Shown one piece after another: positions 37,480-45,049 of a stretch of 64,000 bases of DNA (positions are counted from its first letter, which is position 1; every line of letters starts with the position of its first letter). Location: contig NZ_CAMLHX010000007.1 of NCBI RefSeq assembly GCF_946479965.1, positions 1 through 64,000 of the forward strand, read 5' to 3'. The notes under the pieces were generated by a model that saw only the letters and a program-made list of their open reading frames with translations, was not told where the DNA came from and did not search any database. Made by a program: the position numbers and the translations under genes. Source of the DNA: an uncultured Mucilaginibacter sp. GTDB taxonomy: Bacteria > Bacteroidota > Bacteroidia > Sphingobacteriales > Sphingobacteriaceae.

Positions 37480-37860
37480 CTAAATGCCGGTCAATTCCCG
37501 GTAAGTCGCTGCAATCAATAATTTTTTCACTTCGGTCTCCTCAATGAGTTCAACACGGATCATCCAGGCCTGGCCAAAAGGATCGTTGTTGACCAATTCC
37601 GGCTGCTGAACCAATTGCTGGTTGACCGCTGTCACCTTACCCGTAACTGGCATGAACAGGTCGCTGGTCGTTTTGACTGCTTCAACCGAGCCGAATATCT
37701 CATCTGCTTTGAAATACTGGCCGACATTTGGCAATTCAACAAAAACGATCTCACCTAATTCCCTTTGCGCAAATTCGGTAATGCCGATGGTGCCGGTCTG
37801 GCCGTCTACCTGTAGCCAGGCATGTTCTTTGGAATACAATAAATTTTCAGGAAAATTCAT
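37480..37860 (-). CDS. gcvH: Glycine cleavage H protein (lipoyl carrier) in the arsenic operon
   Basis: A 126-residue protein with the complete H-protein fold. The lipoyl attachment site is SVEAVKTTSD with Lys63, the same position as in well-studied H proteins, and the surrounding EIVFVELPNVGQ and VNNDPFGQAWM are typical. The family carries the aminomethyl group between the P, T and L subunits of the glycine cleavage system. No P, T or L genes are present here; the protein is the last gene of the arsenic operon. Its partners and its purpose are therefore open (see findings). Confidence 0.93.
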   Translation of the reverse strand: MNFPENLLYSKEHAWLQVDGQTGTIGITEFAQRELGEIVFVELPNVGQYFKADEIFGSVEAVKTTSDLFMPVTGKVTAVNQQLVQQPELVNNDPFGQAWMIRVELIEETEVKKLLIAATYRELTGI

Positions 37861-37871
37861 GATTATAGGTT

Positions 37872-38609
37872 TTAATAGGCATTTCGTAATCTGTCGGCAA
37901 ATTCATCAGGCAACAGGCTTTCTTCGATGGCTTTTGCAGACCGTTCGACGTCATAGGCCACACGGATGAATTCTGCCTGGATACTGTCTTTATCGATTAG
38001 TGAGCTGTTATCCGTTAGCCTTAACATCACATAGCAACCATTAGGATTACCGTCTTTTGGTTTACCCACTGATCCGATATTGATCACGTGTTTGTGTTTC
38101 TTTTTAGCATCAATAATGCGGTGGTAAGGTTTATGCGAATGCCCCACGCATAAAATATCGGCTTTCGCTTTCTTCATCATATCCAGCAAATAAGTTTCGT
38201 CCGTATCTTCCAGCACGTATTCGTCCACACTCTGGGTGCTGCCATGCGCCAGTACTACATTTAAAGGCTCGCTATCATTCAATTTGAATTCTAACCGTAT
38301 GTGCGCAGGTAATGTACTGAGGTAATCTCTGTTAGCCTGCTTTACGATGTGATATGCATGGTTCTTGCCGCTTTCGGTCAAATGATGTTGAAGCGTAACA
38401 AGATATTTCGCTTTTAAATCATGGTTGCCTGCAAGCGTTGCAATGCCGCGTCTGCGGATTTCATCGATAATCTCATTGGGCCAGATATGATAGCCGATCA
38501 GATCGCCCAGGCAATAAACCGCATCGGGTTTACGGCTGTCCAGGTCGGCAAGAAAAGCTTCAAACGCAGGCAGGTTTGCGTGTATGTCGGAAAAAAGCGC
38601 AATTCTCAT
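37872..38609 (-). CDS. Metallophosphoesterase (first of two paralogues)
   Basis: A 245-residue calcineurin-like phosphoesterase. The metal-binding motifs are in order: LFSDIHANLPA (DxH), YCLGDLIGYHIWP (GD), AGNHDLK (GNHD), then VLAHGSTQ (H) and CVGHSHKPY (GHxH). These residues form a dinuclear metal centre. The true substrate is unknown; members act on nucleotides, cyclic nucleotides or proteins. It lies 11 bp after ynfA and precedes gcvH, inside the arsenic operon. It lacks the DCGC loop found in its paralogue. Confidence 0.88.
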   Translation of the reverse strand: MRIALFSDIHANLPAFEAFLADLDSRKPDAVYCLGDLIGYHIWPNEIIDEIRRRGIATLAGNHDLKAKYLVTLQHHLTESGKNHAYHIVKQANRDYLSTLPAHIRLEFKLNDSEPLNVVLAHGSTQSVDEYVLEDTDETYLLDMMKKAKADILCVGHSHKPYHRIIDAKKKHKHVINIGSVGKPKDGNPNGCYVMLRLTDNSSLIDKDSIQAEFIRVAYDVERSAKAIEESLLPDEFADRLRNAY

Positions 38610-38619
38610 ATTCTATAAA

Positions 38620-38949
38620 TTATCTTCTGGGCATATAGATGATGATGCAGGCACCAATTACAGCCATTGCAGCACCTATCAGATCGTATTTGTCGGGCTT
38701 AAAGCCATCTACCTTCCAGGCCCAGATTAGAGCCAAAGTAATAAAAACTCCTCCGTAGGTAGCATACACTCGGCCGAAGTTTGCAGTCTGCCATGTCGCG
38801 ACAACGCCATATAGCGCAAGTATTATTCCACCCAAAAGGCCATACCACCACGGCTTGTCGGCTTTCAGCCATTGCCAAACTAAATAACCGCCGCCTATTT
38901 CAAATAGCCCGGCCAGTACGAATAATGCGAATGATTTAATGATGCTCAT
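38620..38949 (-). CDS. ynfA: YnfA/UPF0060-family small membrane transporter
   Basis: A 109-residue protein with four transmembrane helices and the signature AGLFEIGGGYLVWQWL near the start, ending with VIGACIIIYMPRR. YnfA proteins belong to the SMR-like drug transporter group; their substrate is not settled. Its place between two phosphoesterase genes, all on one strand with gaps of 10-20 bp, marks it as part of the arsenic operon, so a link with export of small organic or arsenic species is possible. Confidence 0.9.
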   Translation of the reverse strand: MSIIKSFALFVLAGLFEIGGGYLVWQWLKADKPWWYGLLGGIILALYGVVATWQTANFGRVYATYGGVFITLALIWAWKVDGFKPDKYDLIGAAMAVIGACIIIYMPRR

Positions 38950-38968
38950 ATCGTAAATGTCCCAAAAT

Positions 38969-39739
38969 TCAGGCGTTCCTTAACATGTCTGCATACTCAT
39001 TAGGCAGCGGACTGTTTTCAACGGCCTGCGCTGCTTTCTCAACATCATAGTCAAAGCGGATAAATTCAGCCTGTATGCTGTCTTTTTCCTTAATTGAGCT
39101 GTTTTCATTGATGTGTAGCAATACATAGCCACCTCTTGGGTCTTTATCCTTTGGCTTTCCTACCGAGCCGATATTGATGGCATGGCGGTAATGCGTATCT
39201 TCCATGACTTCGGTCGGCAAAATGCGGTGATAGGGCTGGTGCGTATGGCCGAAACAAAGAACGTCTGCATCGGCGCCTTCCATGATGCGCAGCAGGCTTT
39301 TTTCGTCACGATCTTCAAACAAATATTCATTTACCTTGCGGGGGCTGCCATGCACCAGCAGCACATTTAACTTGTCGTTATTTAGTTGAAACTCCAGTTT
39401 GATATGCGCAGGCAGCGTGCGTAAATAAGCGCGTTGTTCGTCTTTTACGATCTCATTGGTATAGGCAATGGAGATTTTGCCCATCGCCTTTTCTTCATCG
39501 GTTTTATAGGCGCAACCGCAATCATCACTATGGCGGCCAATACCGAAATCGTAATTGCCGGTTATGCAGGGAATATTTCGTTTACGGATTTCATCAATGA
39601 CCTCGTTCGGCCAGATATTATAGCCGACCAGGTCACCAAGGCAGTAAATGGCATCAGGTTGACGTGTTTCCACATCGGCAAAGAAAGATTCCAGTGCAGG
39701 CAGGTTGGCATGTATGTCTGAAAAAAGAGCGATTTTCAT
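38969..39739 (-). CDS. Metallophosphoesterase (second paralogue, with DCGC loop)
   Basis: A 256-residue calcineurin-like phosphoesterase. Motifs are LFSDIHANLPA, YCLGDLVGYNIWP, TGNYDFGIG (Tyr replaces the usual His of GNHD/E), VLLVHGSPRK and CFGHTHQPYH. Between GNYD and the next helix there is an insertion with DDCGCAYKT, a Cys pair typical of one subgroup of these enzymes and suited to metal(loid) contact. It is very similar to the paralogue at 37872 over the whole length, in particular in IYCLGDLVGYN, INIGSVGKPKD and the shared ending (DSIQAEFIR). Confidence 0.88.
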   Translation of the reverse strand: MKIALFSDIHANLPALESFFADVETRQPDAIYCLGDLVGYNIWPNEVIDEIRKRNIPCITGNYDFGIGRHSDDCGCAYKTDEEKAMGKISIAYTNEIVKDEQRAYLRTLPAHIKLEFQLNNDKLNVLLVHGSPRKVNEYLFEDRDEKSLLRIMEGADADVLCFGHTHQPYHRILPTEVMEDTHYRHAINIGSVGKPKDKDPRGGYVLLHINENSSIKEKDSIQAEFIRFDYDVEKAAQAVENSPLPNEYADMLRNA

Positions 39740-39752
39740 TTTTGTATTTTAA

Positions 39753-40817
39753 TTAAATGGAGGTTTGTTGTTCTATATATTGTTGGATTTCTGCTACAGT
39801 GTCACGTGCTGATCGCCCTACACCGATGAGGGTTGCGGACGCATATCCTGTCCAGTTACCATAGCCAACCATCCATAGTCCCGGAACGTCGTTCGCCCGA
39901 GTACCGATGGTACTTGCTTTGTGGTCCTGTCCAATAATACCCAATGGGGTTAAAAAATCTGTTGCAAGCTTAAAGCCGGTGCACCAAACGATAGCGTCAA
40001 ACGCCTCTTCCGTCCCATCATCCCAAATCACCCCTGAAGCATTCAAAGCCCGAAAATGTCCTTTGCTGTAAAGTATTCCCCGGTCTCTTGCCGCTTTCAC
40101 AGGTGGAACCATTACAATATTACCGACATTGTAATCCGCTGAATTAAAAGGTTTACCTTCTTTCTGAGCTTTATATTTGGCAGATGCTACGTTAAAGAGT
40201 ACACTGCCATCCACATCGTCAGGAAGAAAGACAGGGGGCGACAGCGTCGACCAAACTGTCTCAGTTACTTCTGATATTTCTGCATAGAGTTGCGCTCCCG
40301 AATTACCACCGCCGACAACAAGTACTTTTTTCCCTTTCAACAGCTGTGGATTGCGGTATTGAGCCGAATGCAACTGCAAGCCTTTGTAAATGGAACTGCC
40401 CGGTAACGCGGGAACATAGGGCGATTGCCAATTGCCCGTAGCAGCAACGATCGCCTTCGCTTGATAAGTGCCCTTGTCGGTCATTAGATCAAATCCCACC
40501 TCTGTTTGATGAACAGATGCGACATTGACCGGCCGCTTTATCGGTAACTCGTATTTTTTTTCATATGCACACAGGTATTCCAGCACTTCCTGACGGGAAG
40601 GAAATTGGCTTTCCGATTCCGGCATTGGCCATCCGGGAAGCGAGCTATTCTTTGCCGGGGAAAAGAGGGTCAATGAATCCCAGGTATGCCGCCATGAGCC
40701 GCCACAAGTAGACTGATTGTCCAGTAACATATAATCCAATCCTGTCCTTTTCAGATAATATCCGCAAGCGAGTGCGCTTTGTCCACCTCCGATAACAATA
40801 ACGCTAGCCTTATTCAT
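39753..40817 (-). CDS. arsO: Flavin-dependent monooxygenase, ArsO-like
   Basis: A 354-residue two-dinucleotide-binding protein. An FAD-binding GGGQSALACGYYLK motif lies near residues 10-22 and an NADPH-binding VVGGGNSGAQ near 170; ATGNW between them is typical of class B-type flavoprotein monooxygenases. The placement right after the arsenite pump gene and the length match ArsO, a putative arsenic-linked flavin monooxygenase described in ars operons. Its chemical reaction is not settled. The start is ATG next to acr3, 5 bp after its stop. Confidence 0.88.
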   Translation of the reverse strand: MNKASVIVIGGGQSALACGYYLKRTGLDYMLLDNQSTCGGSWRHTWDSLTLFSPAKNSSLPGWPMPESESQFPSRQEVLEYLCAYEKKYELPIKRPVNVASVHQTEVGFDLMTDKGTYQAKAIVAATGNWQSPYVPALPGSSIYKGLQLHSAQYRNPQLLKGKKVLVVGGGNSGAQLYAEISEVTETVWSTLSPPVFLPDDVDGSVLFNVASAKYKAQKEGKPFNSADYNVGNIVMVPPVKAARDRGILYSKGHFRALNASGVIWDDGTEEAFDAIVWCTGFKLATDFLTPLGIIGQDHKASTIGTRANDVPGLWMVGYGNWTGYASATLIGVGRSARDTVAEIQQYIEQQTSI

Positions 40818-40822
40818 TTTTC

Positions 40823-41905
40823 CTAAACCGTTTTTAAAGTATTCTTGGCGAAGTACTTCTTACGGAAGTAAAAGGCAAGATTAACCAGAGCAATTAGCGC
40901 GGGCACTTCCACCAGCGGGCCGATAACGCCTGCAAAGGCTTCGCCGGAATTGATACCAAACACACCAATAGCAACCGCAATAGCCAATTCAAAATTGTTG
41001 CCGGTCGCGGTAAAGGCAATAGAAGTGCTACGGCTGTAATCCGCACCAAACGACTTGCCGATAAAGAAGCTCAGTACGAACATGATTGTAAAATAAATCA
41101 CCAGCGGTATGGCAATGCGGATCACATCGAACGGAATCTGTACGATCAGATTCCCTTTCAGGCTGAACATTACCACAATGGTAAACAGTAAAGCAATCAA
41201 GGTTATCGGCGATATGAAGGGCACATATTTCGTTTGAAACCATTCCTCGCCTTTGATCTTGATTAGCGCATAACGGCTGATAATGCCTGCGGCAAATGGA
41301 ATACCCAGATAGATGCCTACACTTTTGGCAATCTCGCCGATGGTAATGTTAACAGCCAGGCCCTCCAATCCAAACAGCGGCGGTAACAGGGTGATAAACA
41401 CATAAGCGTATACGCTGTATAACAACACCTGAAAGATACTATTCATAGCAATCAAACCAGCGGCGTATTCGCGGTTGCCCTCCGCCAGTTCGTTCCATAC
41501 CACCACCATTGCAATACAGCGTGCAAGACCGATCAGGATCAGCCCCACCATATAGGCCGGATGATCTCGTAACAAGGTTATAGCCAGTACGAACATAAGT
41601 ATCGGCCCGATGATCCAGTTGAGAATGAGCGAGGCGCTCAATACTTTGGTGTCCTTAAACACTTCACCCATGTTTTCGTATTTCACTTTGGCAAGCGGCG
41701 GGTACATCATCAGTATAAGGCCGATAGCCAAAGGGATATTGGTTGTGCCTGATGAAAAGGAATTGATAAAGCTGGATGATGAAGGGATAAAATAACCAAC
41801 CCCTACGCCGATGGCCATGGCCAGGAATATCCATAGTGTAAGATAGCGGTCTAAAAAACCGAGTTTTTTTCGTTCTGCCACTGGGGCACAATTATTTGCT
41901 GACAT
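40823..41905 (-). CDS. acr3: Arsenite efflux permease, ACR3 family
   Basis: A 360-residue membrane protein with about ten transmembrane helices. The family signature [16 protein letters not shown] holds the essential Cys130, and a conserved Glu ([11 protein letters not shown]) lies in the late part. ACR3 pumps export As(III), sometimes Sb(III), using the proton gradient. Its start overlaps the previous gene (41892-42248) by 14 bp, so both are translated together. Gene names arsB and acr3 are both used for this family; the Cys-bearing motif shows it is ACR3 and not the ArsB type. Confidence 0.94.
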   Translation of the reverse strand: MSANNCAPVAERKKLGFLDRYLTLWIFLAMAIGVGVGYFIPSSSSFINSFSSGTTNIPLAIGLILMMYPPLAKVKYENMGEVFKDTKVLSASLILNWIIGPILMFVLAITLLRDHPAYMVGLILIGLARCIAMVVVWNELAEGNREYAAGLIAMNSIFQVLLYSVYAYVFITLLPPLFGLEGLAVNITIGEIAKSVGIYLGIPFAAGIISRYALIKIKGEEWFQTKYVPFISPITLIALLFTIVVMFSLKGNLIVQIPFDVIRIAIPLVIYFTIMFVLSFFIGKSFGADYSRSTSIAFTATGNNFELAIAVAIGVFGINSGEAFAGVIGPLVEVPALIALVNLAFYFRKKYFAKNTLKTV

Positions 41906-42248
41906 GATTTATTTCTGGTATTTGTGTGTTTATCGTATGAATAAGTTGCTTGTTGAAATGCTCAAAATTAATGGTTATTGCCGCAAGATTTTCAAGGTTT
42001 AACTTGTAGAAACTCTCCCCGCATCGTTTCTCTCGTATGATCAGTTTTTCTGATTTCATCGCCAACAAATGTTTGTCGATGGATTTAGGCATTAACGGCA
42101 ACAGGTAAAACTCGCTATCCGATACCCAGTCATTGCTATTAAGCATAACTTTCAGAATACTTACCCTTACAGGTAGAGCAAGTATTCTAAAAAAATCAGC
42201 GATAACAACGTCATGGTGATTGTAATCCTCCTGGCTGAACAATGCCAT
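41892..42248 (-). CDS. ArsR-like winged-helix protein (second regulator)
   Basis: A 118-residue protein with a winged-helix layout: [18 protein letters not shown] (helix 1-2), then a recognition region [15 protein letters not shown] and a hairpin [12 protein letters not shown]. This resembles ArsR/SmtB regulators, but the usual metal motif ELCVCD is missing and only one Cys (in KRCGES) is present. It may sense a different signal or act as a co-repressor. It overlaps the start of acr3 by 14 bp and follows arsC by 2 bp. Confidence 0.72.
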   Translation of the reverse strand: MALFSQEDYNHHDVVIADFFRILALPVRVSILKVMLNSNDWVSDSEFYLLPLMPKSIDKHLLAMKSEKLIIREKRCGESFYKLNLENLAAITINFEHFNKQLIHTINTQIPEINHVSK

Positions 42249-42250
42249 GA

Positions 42251-42676
42251 TTAGCTATTTAAATGACGGTTTATAAAACCCGCAGAATAGGCTTTTATCA
42301 TATCGCGTACCCGCCGGAATTCTTCCAATATTTCTTCAGGCGTTCCGGTAGCCTTAGCGGGATCGGGAAAGTTTTCATGGAAACGTTGAACCTTACCTGG
42401 AAAGAAGGGACAGGCTTCATTGGCGTTGTCACATACCGTTATCACCATGTCAAATGGGATAGCGTTATACTCATCCACATGGTTAGAAGTGTGCTTGGAA
42501 ATATCAATATGATCTTCCGCCATGACCGCTACGGCTTTTGGATTAACGCCATGCGTTTCTATCCCTGCGCTGTAAATGTTTGCTTTGTCACCTGCGTAAA
42601 AACGCAGATATCCTTCGGCGATCTGGCTGCGGCAACTATTGCCGGTGCAAAGCACTAATATATTTTTTTTGCTCAT
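42251..42676 (-). CDS. arsC: Arsenate reductase, thioredoxin-coupled (LMW-phosphatase type)
   Basis: A 141-residue protein with the P-loop CTGNSCRSQ (Cys-x5-Arg) at residues 10-18 and two further redox Cys in VCDNANEACPFFPG, the three-cysteine set of the thioredoxin-linked ArsC group. It reduces As(V) to As(III), which Acr3 then exports. The frame is open 36 bp further upstream, but the ATG at 42676 overlaps the arsN2 stop (ATGA) and gives the normal N-terminus. Together with acr3 and arsR this is the core of the operon. Confidence 0.94.
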   Translation of the reverse strand: MSKKNILVLCTGNSCRSQIAEGYLRFYAGDKANIYSAGIETHGVNPKAVAVMAEDHIDISKHTSNHVDEYNAIPFDMVITVCDNANEACPFFPGKVQRFHENFPDPAKATGTPEEILEEFRRVRDMIKAYSAGFINRHLNS

Positions 42677-43104
42677 AATTCTTTTTTCATCACAATCGCT
42701 GATACCGGGCAAACGTGGCTGAACTCGGTTGATCGCTGAACTTCAGTCGGTACATCTTCTCTCGTTATTTTGATAAACTTCTTTTGCTCGAAGTAAGCAG
42801 GGGCAGTTTCCGTCAGCAAATACAAAGCTGAAAGGCCATTCTTTTTGCTGATGCTGTCCAATCTTGCCAATAGCTTGCCTGCAATTCCGATACTTCTATG
42901 TTCAGGATGAACAGCCAAAGAGCGCAACAAGCCATAATTGTCGTAAATTTCCACACCACCGACACCAACCACGCTACCATCCTGAATGGCCACGATGAAG
43001 TTAGCCAGTGTTTGCGGCAAATCGGCTACCGGCAGCTTTTCAGCAGCAAGTAGCTCGATCACTTTCTCTCTATAAGGTTGAGCTTGGTCAATAATCATAA
43101 GCAT
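42673..43104 (-). CDS. arsN2: GNAT acetyltransferase, ArsN2-like
   Basis: A 143-residue GNAT protein: acetyl-CoA binding lies in LAVHPEHRSIGIAGKLLA (a variant of the R/QxxGxG/A loop), and the end EFSHVCPVSAIVMKK is the ArsN2 signature. This family is found in arsenic operons; ArsN1 is known to acetylate the organoarsenical phosphinothricin analogue, while the role of ArsN2 is less clear. It follows the DUF6428 gene by 3 bp and overlaps arsC by 4 bp. Confidence 0.87.
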   Translation of the reverse strand: MLMIIDQAQPYREKVIELLAAEKLPVADLPQTLANFIVAIQDGSVVGVGGVEIYDNYGLLRSLAVHPEHRSIGIAGKLLARLDSISKKNGLSALYLLTETAPAYFEQKKFIKITREDVPTEVQRSTEFSHVCPVSAIVMKKEL

Positions 43105-43107
43105 TGT

Positions 43108-43677
43108 TTAGCAGCAGCCTCCACCTGGCGTACAACATGCCTCAACAGGTGCAGCCAGATTTACTAATTGTACTTTGGGCTTTTCCGCTGCCGCAGGTGC
43201 ACAACACTCTTCGCCTTTATCATTCGTACCGCAACTGCCGCCACGGCTAATCGCTTTGCACTGTACCGCATCAGGGCGCAGATCAACCAATAACCCTTCA
43301 CCCTGTACCGTGATTTCGCTGGGGAACATTTGGCGGGTATCAAACTGTGAATTGCCAAACTCGATCTTTACAATACCGTTTGGATTCAGCGGCAGCATTT
43401 TTTCGACGATGTTAACGATAGACAGCGCCTTGCTCACTTTCATGGAGCGGTCTTGTTGATCGTTTTCCGGCACCCATAATTGTACGATAATCTCTGTCCA
43501 GGCATTCATCACACCACCGCAATCAACGGAGGTAATAGGTGCCTGTTTGATTTCGGTTATATGGTAGGCTGCATCTACCAGTTTGCCCTCAGCATACTGG
43601 AATTGCAGGTCAAGATCGGGATGTTGCAAAAGCGTTTCTTTAAAGTTTTGCCAGTTCATTGTCTCTGTCGTGTTCAT
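43108..43677 (-). CDS. DUF6428 protein with Cys-rich tail
   Basis: A 189-residue protein. The first 130 residues contain the DUF6428 pattern (LVDAAYHITEIKQAPIT, VDCGGVMNAWTEIIVQLW) that often accompanies ars genes. The C-terminal part (about 145-189) is different: ISRGGSCGT, GEECCAPA and the end VEACCTPGGGCC give about eight cysteines in three groups, a good match to a trivalent arsenic-binding tail. It is the second gene after arsR and has its own operator-like sequence upstream (43697-43712). The function is unknown; arsenite binding is inference. Confidence 0.85.
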   Translation of the reverse strand: MNTTETMNWQNFKETLLQHPDLDLQFQYAEGKLVDAAYHITEIKQAPITSVDCGGVMNAWTEIIVQLWVPENDQQDRSMKVSKALSIVNIVEKMLPLNPNGIVKIEFGNSQFDTRQMFPSEITVQGEGLLVDLRPDAVQCKAISRGGSCGTNDKGEECCAPAAAEKPKVQLVNLAAPVEACCTPGGGCC

Positions 43678-43696
43678 GATCGTACTCCATTATATT

Positions 43697-43712
43697 ATTG
43701 CAATATTGCGAT
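43697..43712 (-). promoter_or_regulatory. ArsR operator-like palindrome before the DUF6428 gene
   Basis: ATTGCAATATTGCGAT, a partly palindromic 16-mer, 20 bp upstream of the DUF6428 start. It matches 15 of 16 bases in the site in front of arsR (44067-44082). The two sites suggest that ArsR controls arsR and the rest of the operon from two points. Confidence 0.7.
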
Positions 43713-43731
43713 GTATTAATTCAAATTTTTT

Positions 43732-44058
43732 TTAGCAGCAGGTAGGCTCCTTATAAGTAGAAAAGAAACCGTCCAGTTGACCTTTAAAGGTATTCCAAAC
43801 AGTCGGGTTGATGCAATAGCAAATGCTTACCCCTTCAATTGTGCCTTGGATCAATCCTGCGTTTTTCAGTTCCTTTAAATGTTGGGAGATTGTCGCCTGT
43901 GCCAACCCTAATTCATCTACCAGATCGCCACAGATACAGGCATTCGATTTAATGATCTCCTGTAAAATGGCGATACGCGCAGGATGGGCTATAGCTTTTA
44001 AAAGCGTTGCAAGCCTGTTCTGCTCTTCGGTAAATATTTCCGTCTTGGTAAGTCCCAT
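43732..44058 (-). CDS. arsR: ArsR-family arsenic-responsive repressor
   Basis: A 108-residue winged-helix repressor: LLKAIAHPARIAILQEII, then a metal site region NACICGDLVDEL (Cys-x-Cys), the recognition helix QATISQHLKELKNAGLI and the wing GVSICYCINP, ending with PTCC. The pair of Cys in the early helix replaces the usual ELCVC motif. As(III) binding releases it from DNA. The frame extends 5 codons upstream to a TTG; the ATG at 44058 is preferred because the operator at 44067-44082 would then lie just upstream. It is the first gene of the minus-strand arsenic operon. Confidence 0.9.
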   Translation of the reverse strand: MGLTKTEIFTEEQNRLATLLKAIAHPARIAILQEIIKSNACICGDLVDELGLAQATISQHLKELKNAGLIQGTIEGVSICYCINPTVWNTFKGQLDGFFSTYKEPTCC

Positions 44059-44066
44059 TATTTTAT

Positions 44067-44082
44067 ATTGCAATATTACGAT
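44067..44082 (-). promoter_or_regulatory. ArsR operator-like palindrome before arsR
   Basis: ATTGCAATATTACGAT, 8 bp upstream of the arsR ATG. It is nearly the same as the site at 43697-43712. The position overlaps the expected promoter, so binding of ArsR would block its own transcription until arsenite is present. Confidence 0.7.
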
Positions 44083-44119
44083 TAATATCTTTATGATTAA
44101 AAAAAAAGGGAAATAAACT

Positions 44120-44296
44120 TTATATACTATTACTCCTTATAAACGGAAGGCTAATTTGCCGATTGAACAGCCTTTCCAACCATCTGATTTTTTTAAACGC
44201 AAAGGTAAAGCCCCCTTCGCTGCTGTCAAGGGTATATAAACCCTGCACCGTGCCGGGCCCTTGACAACTGCTCACTGTGCTTTTAAAACCTTGCAT
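44120..44296 (-). CDS. Possible small protein or relic upstream of arsR (unsure)
   Basis: A minus-strand frame of 58 codons from ATG 44296. The residues (STVSSCQGPGTVQGLYTLD then GGFTFAFKKIRW) and GC-rich third positions look more like real coding than noise, but I do not recognise a family and there is no clear ribosome site. A 43-bp inverted repeat lies inside it (44224-44266). It may be a remnant or a leader peptide ahead of arsR. Confidence 0.25.
   Translation of the reverse strand: MQGFKSTVSSCQGPGTVQGLYTLDSSEGGFTFAFKKIRWLERLFNRQISLPFIRSNSI
44224..44266. repeat. Inverted repeat between arsR and the next plus-strand gene
   Basis: Perfect 9-bp arms TGTCAAGGG and CCCTTGACA with 25 nt between; a smaller hairpin GGGTATATAAACCC lies inside. 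Such a structure in the divergent region of two transcription units could be a regulator site. Confidence 0.5.
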
Positions 44297-44318
44297 TAAA
44301 AAACTCAAATGTACTGTT

Positions 44319-44918
44319 ATGGAAAGCCTGGTATTAAATCTTCAATCAAAAAATCAAATCACCGCCCACATGAAAGACAACCACATGATGGTCTATGAAA
44401 GAGTTATCTTTCAGGAAATGATCACGGCTATTGATGCCGGGAATCAAACGCAACTCGATTGGTTCCGTACTTTCGGTGATACATTTCGCACAATTACCAT
44501 GAATGTTTACGCCTATCGTAAAGGGCTTGAGTTCGGGTTTACGCAAATAAGTTTTGACAAATACGGTTGGTTTAGCAGGCCATTGTTTTTAGATGCCGAA
44601 GAACTGGCCTTTGGTGACACCAGCCGCTACGGCAATTACAGCAGTATTAAATTAGGCAAGGGTCTTAACGACATCTGGACTTATGCCATATCTTACAGCT
44701 ACGGTGTTGCCGGTGGAGGTTACAGCCTTTCGGTATATGGCAAAAAATTTAAAAACAGGATGGATGCACTAACTGTAGCCCTGAATGATTTAAAATCAAA
44801 AATGGTTGCTAAGATCGGCAGTACTGATACCCTGAACGATAAACAGCCGATTATTCTGGCGACATTACGGGACATCGAAAAGGCACAAATCAAAATGGTG
44901 CAACTCAGCTTGTTTTGA
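44319..44918 (+). CDS. Element-associated protein of unknown function
   Basis: A 199-residue soluble protein. The frame is open upstream to GTG 44277, but ATG 44319 is preferred. The middle is rich in Gly, Tyr and Ser (KYGWFSRPLF, SYSYGVAGGGYSLSVYG), suggesting a beta-rich fold, and the ends are helical. I do not recognise the family. It is read away from arsR and toward the orphan AbiEi-like gene on the other strand, and its base composition is like the element genes. Confidence 0.7.
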   Translation: MESLVLNLQSKNQITAHMKDNHMMVYERVIFQEMITAIDAGNQTQLDWFRTFGDTFRTITMNVYAYRKGLEFGFTQISFDKYGWFSRPLFLDAEELAFGDTSRYGNYSSIKLGKGLNDIWTYAISYSYGVAGGGYSLSVYGKKFKNRMDALTVALNDLKSKMVAKIGSTDTLNDKQPIILATLRDIEKAQIKMVQLSLF

Positions 44919-45049
44919 TAATAACTTGTCCTATATATGAATTATCCCTTATCATCAGTGCTGGTAGTGTGGTGATTGCAGCAAGTGCATTTGAATTAGC
45001 CAGCTCTTTACGCAAAACGCGTTAATATAAAAATTTACAAAAATTGCGT

